From: Portunus trituberculatus
Taxonomy: Eukaryota; Arthropoda; Malacostraca; Decapoda; Portunidae
Direction: 5' to 3'
DNA: 64,000 nucleotides
Assembly (NCBI RefSeq): GCF_017591435.1
Contig: NC_059277.1
Location: forward strand, 130,001-194,000
Shown here piece after piece: positions 53,001 to 64,000 of the stretch. The first letter of the stretch is position 1. Every line of letters starts with the position of its first letter. The position numbers were made by a program, and so were the translations under genes. The notes under the pieces are model-generated. The model did not search any database and had not been told where the DNA came from. It saw nothing but the letters and a program-made list of their open reading frames with translations.

Positions 53001-56000
53001 TCCAACTGGAAAATGAGCCCAACTCTGTCTTATCCAAAACCTAGCATGGCCTCTGGGCACTCTGCCACCACTGCAGCATTATTCTCTACTCTAGGTTCCT
53101 CTTAAGGTAGCCCTAACTTGTTACAGCCAGCCCCAGTTATTACCTAGGGCTTGAGCACCACGCCTTGGGTTATCTGCTTCAACATAGAGCAAATCCAATG
53201 TTTACTGCCATGGAGCTATCAGCAATCCTTAATCTGGGAATTAGTCCACAGACAAGGCCAGACTTTTCCACCTCCCAAGGAGGAAATCTACTCCTGACAG
53301 TAGCAGGTCTTTCACTAGTGCCATGCATACTTCTGTAGTCACTACAGTAAAAACAATAAATAAATAAAATAAAAATAAATAAACCTCTGATTGCCTAGCT
53401 ATAGTATTACACTGTAAATTGAGTGACAAGAGATTTGAGAGCCACTGATAACAAATACAATTTTTTTGTTTGCAGCATCAAGATTTGTGGTAGAAAACTG
53501 CAAATATTGTGTAATTGTTAGCAACAGTGGATTTGCAATTGCAATCTAAACTAGGTAAATCTCAGAATTAGCAGAACTGTAATTGCAAAAGTTATAGAAT
53601 ACTCTGCGCATTTGTGAAAGCTCATGTTCAAAGTCATTATTGTTATTGATAGCCACCTTTGATATACAGATACTGTGCCTTTTTCCCCCTTACTAGTCTG
53701 ACTAGAGGCAAGAAAATACATTGCATTCTATGTATGTATGTACTTGATGTTTCTTATCTTTTCTTGCCAGTCAGAATAAAGAAAGTCTCGGCCACTGACC
53801 CACAGCAGCTGCAGTCTTGGCAATGGGAACATTGGTGCAGTCGCCGATACCAAACACGTTAGGGAAGGTAACATGCTGCAGGGTGTGCTTGTCTACGTTC
53901 AGGAAACCCGTCTCATTGGTGAGGGGGGCACATTGGCGCAGAGGGTCTGGTGAACTCATGGGGGGCGCCACATGAAGCATCTCATACTACACCGAGAAGA
54001 GTAATGTGAGATTTGTTACATGTGATGCCAGTCTTTGTATCTAAGTACCAGACCAGCAATCTCACACATGGTGGCATACATGAAGCACCATGCACTCATA
54101 CACATAGTAACCAACACTGAGAAGACACACTAAGAAATTGTGCAAAACAGAACAAAGACAGATGTGAAAAAATTGTTTTCCTGAGAGACAGCAATCAGCC
54201 AACAAAATGTTATGACTGATGAAGTTGTGGGCAGAGAGCAATAAAGATAAATCTAACCAATTACTTTAAAAGATGTGACATTATGAGCTACATTCAATCC
54301 TATTAAAATACAATCAGATAAGATAGATAAGAACATCAATCACATTCTTAGTCCTTTACATTCTATAATAAAAATTCTTAAGTGTACCTTTCAGTATATT
54401 CTATGACAAAAATTCTAAAGAGCATCATTCACATTCTTAACCATGTATATTGTACAACAAAATATTCTTAGGAAGCCTTAATCTGATCCAAGACACTTAC
54501 CCCATTCCCCCCCTCTTCTTGAAAGTCTTAAGATCATCTGGGTTCATTAGGTCCTACAGTATTTGATACATATGATGATACTAAAAAGTACTTGTAAAAC
54601 CTTGACCTGTTCCCCTATTCTGTCCACCTCTACAGTATTCTCAATCATTCATCCCTTTTCTGGTAAACTCTGGAAATCTCTTGCTGCCTCTGTATTTCCT
54701 CCTTTCTGTGATTTGAACTCTATCGAGAGGTTTCAAGATACTTGTCCACTGGTTCTGGCTGACACTTTTCACCCTTCTTCTGGAAATAACACCTATTTTG
54801 CCATTGACCAGTGCCTCTCTTACTAAATAAACCAAAGACAGCTGCCCTGTCCCTCTCTCACCTTGACAGTCTTGAGGTCATCAGGGTTTTCTAGGTTCTG
54901 GAACACGGCTTCTCGGGAGTCTGGCTTCACCTCGATGAGATTGTGGCGCAGGTTGACAGTGATGTCTCGCTCCTTCACCACCTGAGGGAAGCACAGGTAG
55001 GGACTGATAGGTGAGATGCAAAAGACAATTGACATAAAGGCAAGGAAGATACACTGCATGAAATTAAAAATGGATAGACAAATATGTAGTAGTAACTACA
55101 GTAGAAGTACAGGAGTACATTGGATTATCAGATTCATCAGATTATTGGGATGTATCTCTGAAAAAAATTTACGTACGTAATAAAGTAGTAGGTGATCAAA
55201 GATTAAGACAAGATATAATGTGGGTTCTTTTACTACACAAATAATTCTCCATATAAGTCAGCTTCACCTGATTATTTCTCATCAGCAACATCAATAGCCT
55301 GTATGCCATATGCCTGTTTATCATTATTTGTCCCAGAGCCTAAATCTTTTCACCCTTGGAACATGGAATCATTCCAGCTGCATTCCAAATCGCCCTCCAG
55401 AAGCTTTCAGAACATTATAGAGTGCACTATAGCAGGGTTATAATGTCACTTATGGCTCATACTACTCATACAACCTTGTCTCCCCTGCATGGGAAGACAA
55501 GGTTGTAAGTAAACCACTTAACAGGAGGACTCTGTGGCCTCTGTTCTCCTCTCTCTTTTTCTCTTGCCTCTTCTATAAATAAAATCTATAGCATTCAGTA
55601 CAGTCTCCTGTGATGGCCATTTTTATATGTTTCAGCTGATTGGCTGTCCCAAGTGAAGGGAGTTCGTAGGATGCATCTTATCCACCAATTGTTTCTCACC
55701 AGCAACATCAATAGCCCATATTCCTTATGCATGTATATCATTATTCATCCCAGACCCTGAGTCTTTTGGCCCTTGGTACGCACGTATTTAGTAATCATCC
55801 CTATCTGTACTCGTATTCCAGATGAATCCCAGAACTGTTACACCCTGGTTCTGGAACTAAGTTGGTGAATACCAGTCTAAGAACCACTAATGCACCTGGG
55901 AACTGCCTAGTAGTGTGCTGGTAGTTCCAAGACTCTGGTACTCACCCGCTGCACTCTACTGATTCCCCGCAAAACTTGAGTTATCAGTTCCAGCCTACCA

Positions 56001-59000
56001 CTAGTGGGTTTGTTGGTGATAGGGGAAGTGTTAGTAGGGGCATCTACCGTCATGATGTGATGTTTCCAATTAAGATTATGAGTCAAGGACAGACCGAGGA
56101 TATACAGTGTGGAAGAGAGGGACAGTTGAGTGTCAATGAAGAAGAGGGGGATAGTTGTCTAGAAGGTTGTGTAGAGTTGATACTCATAGATGGAGGAATT
56201 GAGTTTTTGAGGCATTGAACACTATAAAGTTTTCTCTGCCCCAATCAGAAAACTTGGAAAGATCAGAAGTTAGACGTTCTGTGGCGTCCCTGCGTGATCT
56301 GTTGACTTCCTGAAGGGTTGGCATTCTCTGAAAAGATGTAGAAAGGTGTAGGGTGGTATCATCAGCATAAAAGTGGATAGGGCAAGAAGTTTTTAAGATT
56401 ATTAATGAATAATAGAAAGAGAGTAGGTGACAGGACAGAACCCTGAGGAACACCACTGTTAATAGATTTAGGAGAACAGTGGCCAACTACCACGGCTGCA
56501 ATAGAACAGTTTGAAAGGAAAATTGAGATAAAGTTGCAGAGAAGGATAGAAACCATAGGAGGACAGTGTTGAAATCAAAGCTTTGTGCCAGACCGTATCA
56601 AAAGCTCTTGATACGTCTAACGCGACAGCAAAAAGTTTCACTGAAATCTCTAAAAGAGGATGACCAAGACTCAGTAAGGAAAGCCAGAAGATCACCAGTA
56701 GAGCGACCATGGAAGCCATACTGGTGATCAGATAGAAGGTTGTGAAGTGACAGATGTTTAAGAATCTTCTTATTGAAGATAGATTAAAAAACTAGACATG
56801 CAAGAGATTAAAGCTATAAGATGGTAGTTTGGATTAGAATGGTCACCCTTTTTAGAAACAGGCTGAATGTAGGCAAACTTTCTGCAAGAAGGAAAGGTAA
56901 AGTGGATAAACATAGTTGAAAGAGTTTTGCCAGGCAAGGTGTAAGCACAGTTTTTCAGAACAATAGGAGAGACCCCATCAGGTCCATAAGCCTTCTGAGG
57001 GTTTAGGCCAGCGAGGGCATGGTAAACATCATTGTGGAGAACATTAAATGCAGGCATGAAATAGTCAGAGGGAGGAGGAGAGGGATGGACAAGCCCAGAA
57101 TCATCAAGAATACATCAAGCAAGCGGTAAATTTGAGATTGGGGTGTATTTAATTTTATTCACCAAAAACAATTTTCAGTAAAAATACCAAAGTCTGGAGA
57201 GGATATGGGAACCTAACCTATTTTTCCCCAAAGACTTATTATTCGCCCAACCGTCTAAGTAACCTAATAAAATGGAATCTTGGTTATCAAACTTAATTAG
57301 TTTCTGAAGCCCATTCACAAACCAAAATGTTTGTGAACCAAAACTATCTACCTCATGGAAATCAATTTAAAATAGATTGATCCATTCCTAGACCCCAGGC
57401 CTGCATCTCAGAGAGCGACTCGGCACATACCCCATGAACCCTGCAGCACATATCCTCTATCAAAAGATTTTGTGCAATAAAGGATTGTCATTGCTATAGT
57501 AATGGCATTTAACTAAAACAAGATGGCATACAATGATCTTCCTGATGACATTTATCAAGCATCACTAGCTGTCCTGAAGGTGAGATGCCTCTGTGTTGTG
57601 ATCATCTGTGATGACAAATATGGCAGCCCAAACAAACATCAGGTAGAATCTCGTGGCTCCTGAGACTTGTCATACCAGTAAAGCAGCTTGGAAATATCTA
57701 AAGTCCCACATTTGTAATAGAGTTCTTATTTTCTGTTTTTCTTTCTGTGGATTGAACAATAGTACTTTTTCAACAATAGTATTTTTCAAGATTTTTGCAC
57801 AGAGTAAACAACAGAAAGGCATTACAAGAAACACTGTTTATGGTGTACTATGAGAACAATTAATGCTCAAATATCTCGCAGTAAAAAATCCTTCGGCAAG
57901 GATGCAGGTGAAATAACTGGGTCCTTCAACAGGTCGCACCCATATCCCATATTTGGTTTGTCAACTGATTTGTTCATGTACTGGGATGTAAATGAGCCAA
58001 GGTTCCACTGTAATACTTGTGTTGGGCAAGGTCTGACAACACTTGTGCTCCTCGCTGCAAGGGTGTTTCTGGTTTGAATTTGTGCATGTACCTAATTTTG
58101 GTAGCGAGTTAATTTTTTCATCACATCTTAAAAAATTCAGATTATTAGGAAATTTGAAATATAAATTTCTAGATTAACAGACTTTTCTGTATTTATATAC
58201 TCAAAACTTAAACATTTAGAATATAAACCAAAGAAAATGCTAACAAAGAAACCAGAAAATGTTACAAGATGATGATGATATGAGTACTAAAATCATTCAC
58301 TTTGTTTCTTTTCACATAAAAAAAAGTTTCACTTCATAAAAATAAAAAAAACATATGAATATCCCACAAAAGTAAGCCATCACTCACCTCCCATAAGGCA
58401 TCAGCATACTTCTTGACAGCAAAGATGACTGGCAGGGATGAGAAGTACTGGATGTTGGCCTTGTCACGCTTCCCATGCTGAAATCCACAAGTACAAATTT
58501 AGACATGTATACTGTACTGTTCAGTACTTTGGTGGAAGGAGACAGTTTGATGGGCCATTGTACTACTACTCCTTTTCATTGGGCATTAACATGACAAAGA
58601 GTATAGGGTTGCCAGCCTGGTATACCCTGGTACCTTGAGTTAAGAGTTTCATTCATTTCGTGGTGGAGCTCGTATCTCAAGATGTGGAAGGCAGAGGAGG
58701 TAGGCATCAGGCAGAGGTGAGGAGGGAGGAGTTTATTTCATTTCATGCTTTTTCAGTAACTTTCATTTGACATAAACTCTCACTTAATCACTGAGCTCAA
58801 CTTACTTGTTATATACTATTAATGCTTCACTTTAAACTTAATTACTACAATTATTTTGACACCACATCTGCATTTTTGTAGTCAACATTTGTTGACTTTA
58901 ACTCAAGTTCACATTAATATTGTTAATAATAGGTCTATATGACATATTTAAGAAACTTGATTTAGGTTTAAGTTGTTGCACAATGTAAAATCTGCCCAGC

Positions 59001-62000
59001 CACTACCTCATAAGCTCCACTGACAGGCTCACTTATTTAGTACCATGGGATGGGCACATGCTGGCATCTTCAATATAACCTTAGTAGAAACAGGTAGGTA
59101 TACTTCATACAGAAACTACCATGTGTAGACATGATACTTCTTGCTGCTTCCTTTGAGTTCTAATGTTCCTATTTATCATCTTAAGTACTAACTGAACTCT
59201 TCACACTAGTATTTGGAAGAATAAAAACTCACTTTACGGAAATATTGGTCAGCAATGTACATGATCTTCTGAGGAGCTCCAGGACACTTGATGAGGCTGT
59301 TGGGGAAAGAGAAGAGAGCATTTCCCTCTTTAAAGTTCTTCAGACTCTCTAGAGTGTTGTTAACATAATGAGGGGAGTAGTTGGAGCACACACCAGGAGT
59401 CTCAAAGGCATCAGGTAACCCCTTGATCTGTCATGAGGAAAAAAATGGTCTGTTAAATTAATGGAGATGAGATTTATTTCCCATCTTTACAGGCAGCAAT
59501 ACAGAGCTACTGTATGACTTCTCATGTGCAAGTCTTACAATATAACGGCTTCTTCTCAGAAACAGTGGGCTTGAGGAGAATTTTCCCCCACCCCAATAAT
59601 GAATCAAGCCCCCCTTAGCACCCACAAATTGCTAACCTTGTTGTAATATTAATCAATTCTAGGAGGGCCAAACAGCTAAACATTGATGCTGTTACAGATA
59701 AATTTGTTGCCAATCACCAGATCAGGCACATAGTTTTTAAATAACATCTTGATTTAAAGTTCTTGGGTTGTTTGCCATGCTCTAATTTCTACTATTCATC
59801 CTCAGATTGTATTAACTTCATATGAAATAATTCTTTTCTGCCATGTTAGCTATATACTTACAAATGTCTACATATTCTATTTCTTTTGACAGAGTGGTTT
59901 TTACCTTAATGGCAATAAATGTGGAATATACATTATTCTAATTAACTTGATTTTTATGCATTTTTTTTTTTTTGCAAAATTTTAGATGAAAAAAACTGTT
60001 ATACATTAACACTGTATTTTCAAAGAGTACAGGTGTCTGAAATATACCTTAGTGGATAAGGTGGTGAATGTGGGATCGGGCAGACGTTCATGTGTAGGTT
60101 CAAATCCCACAACGTGCCACCTTGAAACTTTTTCATTTGCCGAGTGGTTTAAAGTTACCTACATGTCACCATGATATCCAGGTTTTAGGTGGAGGTGTAA
60201 TTGCCATATACCAAAGATGCACTTGGGTAAGAGATATGGGCCCTAATATGGGTACCACAATGAATAAAATTGTTTGCGCCACTAATGGTTGGAAGCTGGA
60301 CAGCACTCCCCACACTATTCAAGTAGAACCTAAAGGCATTATAAGCCACAGCATAATAATAATAAAAAAAAAAAAAAAAAAAAAAATTAAAAAAAATTAC
60401 CATCAATACTTCCCTTTGGTGACTTCATTTTTGTGTAGCCCCTCTACAATTTATCCCAGCCTCCAATGAAAATTTCTTGACATTACTGCTGCTCAGAAAT
60501 GGTTCTCATGAGTATTACTCTTGTTAATCTGTCAATAGCATATAAATTCTTAAAAGACCAAGTGTCTTCAACAAAAGTCTATGGGAAGGAGTCAAGATGC
60601 AAACATAAATTTTAAGAATCTAGGCCAATGAAAGCACCAATGGCATAACTGAGTATGCCAAGAAACCAACCTGATTATAGTTGAGCTGAATACCGAGAGC
60701 AACCACTAGGAATTCATAGCTGATCTCTTGGCCATCCTGAGTTATGACCTTGTTCTTGTGAGGGTCAAAGGTCACTACTCGCTGCTTGATCCAGTCTGCC
60801 TTCTTGGGAAGGACCTGACATGTAGAGTTGAATCATAAATGAAACATAAGTAATTGTATATAGGCAGAAAATGTCTTGTTTATATTACTTTCCTATATGT
60901 ACTAAAAACAATACCTTGGAATAAAACTTTATTTATGCAAGGTCATATCTATGTTGCAGATCCCAAATAAGGCCCGAGATTGGAAGCAGTTAATATGAAT
61001 GGTAGGTAAGTATGGAAGGATTGAGGTATTGAAGCACACCAGCCTGATTCACCAACTATAACTGCATCAATAGGAGGAAATCATAATCTGCCAAACTCCA
61101 TAATGAAAAGCAAGTATGTCAAAGAATTGTCATCACAATGATGAAGACCCACCCACCCATCCAACCAGAAAAAGATTATAGTACCTTACAGCCCAAAAAA
61201 GTCTGCATAAGAGAAGCTCCCCAGGAAAGATGAAGGTAATGATGATGATGAAGGTAACAGTGATTATGGTGATAATGGTGATGATCATGATAATGATAGT
61301 GATGGGTCATGGTGGTGATGATGATGATGACAATAATGATGATGTGACGACCCACCTGACTCATGGGCCGGCCAGAGTCCTCCAGCCTCTTCATGCCTCC
61401 ACCCACCAGAGTCCACATGGGCTGGTAGTAGTGGGTCTGAGGATCACATTCCATGCTAATGTTCAGTGTGTTACATGGACACTTTAACAGCATAACTACA
61501 ACATAATTAAGGCATCTCCTGAACACTGTAGCACAATGAAGTTTTCTCCTACCAGAGTACACAGTAGTTATATATTATGAATTTATCCAATAGAATTTAA
61601 ATGTTATTCCTAAACTTGATCTAACCTAATCTACATTATGATAATTCCTGAAGTCAATTTAGAGAAAATGCCAGGCAGAAAAAAAATAGTATGTAGCATT
61701 AATCTTGTATTATGTTCTCTGGTAATACTTTCATTTATACTACCTTATGTAATAATATATGATATTATATTTCCACTATGGAAAAACTGCATGAGATTGC
61801 ATTTCTACTATGTCCAATAATCCATAATACTGTATTGCATATTTCTTTGTATAAAAATATCTCGATAGTACTGAATAACATTATATTTCCTATATACTAC
61901 ATAGAAATATCCATATATACATATAAGTTTTATCTATAAGCAAGAGGAAATCTTTATCTGCATGAGTGAGTCAACCCTACACAGGTGAGTCATCACAGGA

Positions 62001-63012
62001 CAGAGCCGGGAATCCTATCAGTGCCACACTCACGTCAGCCGGCTCAATCACTGCCACGCTGCCGGCTCCCAGCTTGGAGGAAAACTTGGCAGCCGTGGCA
62101 CAGCCTCCAGCACCTCCTCCCACCACCACCAGCTTGTAGCTGCAACATCAGTACCAAACAGTTGACACATATAATCCTTATTATCATCTTATTATTATTA
62201 TCATTATTACTATTATTATTATCATTATTATTATTACCATTATTATTATTGTCATTGTTATTATTATTATCATCATAATCATTGTTATGAACAATACTAC
62301 TATCATGGCTACCATTTGTTAATCTTCTCATATGCACGTTACTGTTAAACATCATGTCTTCATCTTTTTTTTTTTCATCTGTACAGTTACTAATGTTATG
62401 ATTAGTTACCCAAGGTTTTTCTTTACGATGGGATGTTTGTCTAATATCTCATACACCATTGATATTTTGTACTTGCAATGTCAAACCTAATAGTGTTATT
62501 GTTTGTGTCAAAGTAACGTGTCATATGCATCAAAACATCATTACTTCTCAAATATGGAAATTAAAATATCTATATATGTAGCATCCTGACTTGGTGATAT
62601 TTGCATGATTCCTTAAATACAATGTATATCCTGCAACATTATACATGTGTACTCAATCATGATGCATTCACTGAGTTAATCAGATTCCAGCAGAACTTTA
62701 AGAATTAATTCATTCTTGAATGTTTTATTATAATGAACAAATTTTCACATCACACAAGAAATAGATACATTATCACACAGATTAACAGAGAAGACCTTTC
62801 ATTAACTTCTCCTTAAGGTATAATTTTATAGGGTAAATGTAGTTACATATATACAAATAATAGAAAAAAGACAATGTGATGAACAAAGTACAAGCCAGTC
62901 ACTCCAGCAGAATACTTTACCTCTTGTGAGCCACAGCAGATGTTGAAAAAGAGCCATTGTGAGAGACCAGCCTTGAGCCACAGGCAAGAAGCAACCTTTT
63001 GTGAGCCATCAT
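50028..63012 (-). CDS. SQOR: Sulfide:quinone oxidoreductase, mitochondrial (copy B)
   Basis: Tandem paralog of copy A with the same 11 coding exon lengths and phases: 62921-63012, 62034-62139, 61356-61436, 60671-60814, 59233-59427, 58388-58477, 54862-54981, 53800-53986, 52200-52301, 51780-51924, 50028-50085; 439 residues, no stop or frameshift. About 24 substitutions against copy A (near 94.5% identity). Both active-site Cys (189, 368), the VVVGGGAGG FAD motif and GIGDC are kept. Unusual changes sit at conserved places: NTPIKCAG becomes NSLIKCPG around Cys189, and CTSVPTSKTAAAV becomes CTNVPIAKTAAAV at the FAD site; YISDQYLRK becomes YIADQYFRK. Exons 3, 4 and 11 are unchanged at protein level. 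One donor is GTCAGT (after 53800) where copy A has GTGAGT. Its upstream non-coding exon is not in the window. Same role as copy A by homology; altered kinetics or expression is only inference. Confidence 0.94.
52440..52900. repeat. Unclassified repeat, copy 1
   Basis: The part at 52626-52815 (ACTTACAAATGTCTATATATTT ... ACCTTAGT) recurs at 59856-60052, and CATCAATACTT...GTGAAGCCCCTACA recurs after 60400. A 60-residue frame (TMSPPRHFLTPKPRLNFKLPH) lies at the left but is not recognised. Confidence 0.6.
53800..53986 (-). CDS. SQOR: SQOR copy B exon 8 with weaker donor
   Basis: Encodes YEMLHVAPPMSS to IAKTAAAV, including the GIGDC FAD contact. The donor reads G|GTCAGT, against G|GTGAGT at the same place in copy A; GT is kept but the +3 base departs from consensus. 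Confidence 0.85.
54625..54835 (+). mobile_element. LINE 3' fragment shared by both blocks
   Basis: Paralog of 37110-37320, at the same place 3' of exon 7. Confidence 0.75.
55060..56214. other. Left part of the SQOR copy B intron 6 insert
   Basis: Sequence with no counterpart in copy A. It contains two related stretches (CACCTGATTATTTCTCATCAGCAACATCAATAGCC near 55267 and CACCAATTGTTTCTCACCAGCAACATCAATAGCC near 55682), so it is itself repetitive. No gene recognised. Confidence 0.5.
56215..57110 (-). mobile_element. Jockey-like LINE reverse-transcriptase fragment
   Basis: Minus-strand pieces in order: GLNPQKAYGPDGVSPIVLKN, LDVSRAFDTVWHKALISTL, SINSGVPQGSVLSPTLFLLFIN and HFYADDTTLHLSTSF with intact YADD. 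Frameshifts separate them. Private to the copy B intron. Confidence 0.9.
57111..58387. other. Right part of SQOR copy B intron 6 without recognised features
   Basis: AT-rich; a short frame at 57850-58077 was judged chance. The last 200 bases align with the matching copy A intron. Confidence 0.45.
59560..60485. repeat. Copy B-only insert: unclassified repeat, copy 2, with nested SINE2
   Basis: Copy A runs straight from CAGAAATTACTATTC to GGTTCTCATGAGT (about 40190), so about 0.9 kb was gained in B. The insert contains the repeat of 52626-52890, interrupted at ACCTTAGT by a SINE2 (60053-60390). Confidence 0.7.
60053..60390 (+). repeat. SINE2 copy
   Basis: Head GGATAAGGTGGTGAATGTGGGATCGGGCAGACG, B-box-like GGTTCAAATCC, body CTTGAAACTTTTTCATTTGCCGAG, 3' end TTATAAGCCACAGCATAATAATAA then poly(A). 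Confidence 0.88.
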
Positions 63013-64000
63013 TTAGAGGGATCTGAAAAAAAAGGACAAGATGAATACAAGACATTGATATTTCATGTTAGCTAATTAAGACTGTAAATGATGCATCTTT
63101 GAGTGTGGCATGTGGTGCTTTGTCTCAGCCACATGTGGGATATCCAGCTAGTTATACAGCTATAAATGTACATAGATAGCAATCAAATCTTGACAAAAAA
63201 ATTATCAATTTACTTTAATATGTACACAAGCATTAATTCTTGTAACCCTATTACACATAGCAAAGAAAAGCAAAACTTATTAAGCCTGCACATCATGGTA
63301 GGAAGCTTATCACACATCAGAAAGTTTATAAAAGATTCACGAGCCTCACAACATACATGGTGATGTGTGGATCTTGAAATATACTATAACACACTTCATA
63401 ACTTCTGTGGTGTCATAGCCTACAAGGCCCCTAAAAGTAAAAAAAAATGTTATGATTTGTGTGATGTACAATGCTGATACATACATACAAATTTACTTGG
63501 TGACAAGGTGATAAGAGATAAAAAGAGATAAGGTCTATTTTTCTTTCCTCACACAGTCTGTAATGAATGAAGACATACTAAAACAAAACCTTCTTAAACC
63601 ATACAAAAGACTAGTGTTACTGGTTTTATTGTTGTTTCAACTAGTACACCATATATGTATCTAAATCCCTTGACAGGCTTTACATTTCACTGTTTAGAGC
63701 ATTTTTAACTCCATTTAGCAAGTTTACTTTATGGGGCCTACAGTGGGACTAAAGACCCCACATGGTTAGGAGGTTGCAAAATGTTAGTTTAGTTTTAGGT
63801 AAATTTGCAGTTTCAACCAATACTTCCCCATCAAGCCTTAAAACATCTTAATTGGGGAGTGGGGGCTTAGCCCCTTCTAGAGTCCCATAAGGTAAACTGA
63901 TTTAAGCTAACATTTTGTAAACTAACATGATCCCCTTGATCCTGAAATGTTCCCATGAGGTAAACTAATAGTAGTTAACAATTTAATAATTTACAAGGCA
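63013..64000. other. Region upstream of the SQOR copy B start codon
   Basis: Acceptor CTTTTTTTTCAG lies just before the ATG exon, as in copy A. Similarity to 42686-43290 continues to about 63600 and then fades. A block at 63714-63965 has inverted arms (CAAGTTTACTTTATGGGGCC against GTCCCATAAGGTAAACTG and TTCCCATGAGGTAAACTA). Confidence 0.55.

Overview
The window looks like nuclear DNA of a decapod crustacean, probably a brachyuran crab. The grounds are split genes with GT-AG introns, a trypsin-type digestive protease, a chemosensory ionotropic receptor, an extreme load of simple repeats, and decapod-like LINE and tRNA-derived SINE families. The species call is inference; the gene calls come from the translated exons.

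Layout. 1-14.2 kb: a partial trypsin-like serine protease on the minus strand (two exons, 1399-2799; the Ser exon lies off the left edge and the signal-peptide exon was not found), then about 11 kb of microsatellites, SINEs and a LINE fragment with no recognisable gene. 14.2-28.3 kb: a 13-exon ionotropic receptor (iGluR-like channel) on the plus strand. Its introns hold an array of 3'-anchored LINE fragments (16.7-20.3 kb), a (TA)97 tract and a pogo-type MITE. The exon leading into TM1 is one base short of frame. 30.5-45.3 kb: an 11-coding-exon sulfide:quinone oxidoreductase gene (SQOR, copy A) on the minus strand, with a probable upstream non-coding exon. 47.5-63.6 kb: a direct second copy of the same block. 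It carries a decayed copy of the receptor's last two exons followed by a second, fully open SQOR (copy B).

Both SQOR copies encode 439 residues with identical exon lengths and phases, and differ at about 24 residues. SQOR is a mitochondrial inner-membrane flavoprotein that oxidises H2S and passes electrons to ubiquinone, so a second intact copy may bear on sulfide tolerance in a benthic animal (inference). Because the two blocks are paralogous, each mobile element or repeat found in only one of them can be dated relative to the duplication. One hAT-like MITE, one SINE, a GA-microsatellite expansion and several LINE pieces are private, and one LINE 3' fragment is shared.

I see no CRISPR array, operon, rRNA or free-standing tRNA gene. 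The best candidates for something new are the SQOR pair with its conversion-like tract, and a LINE plus SINE group whose copies sit again and again inside (AC)n microsatellites.
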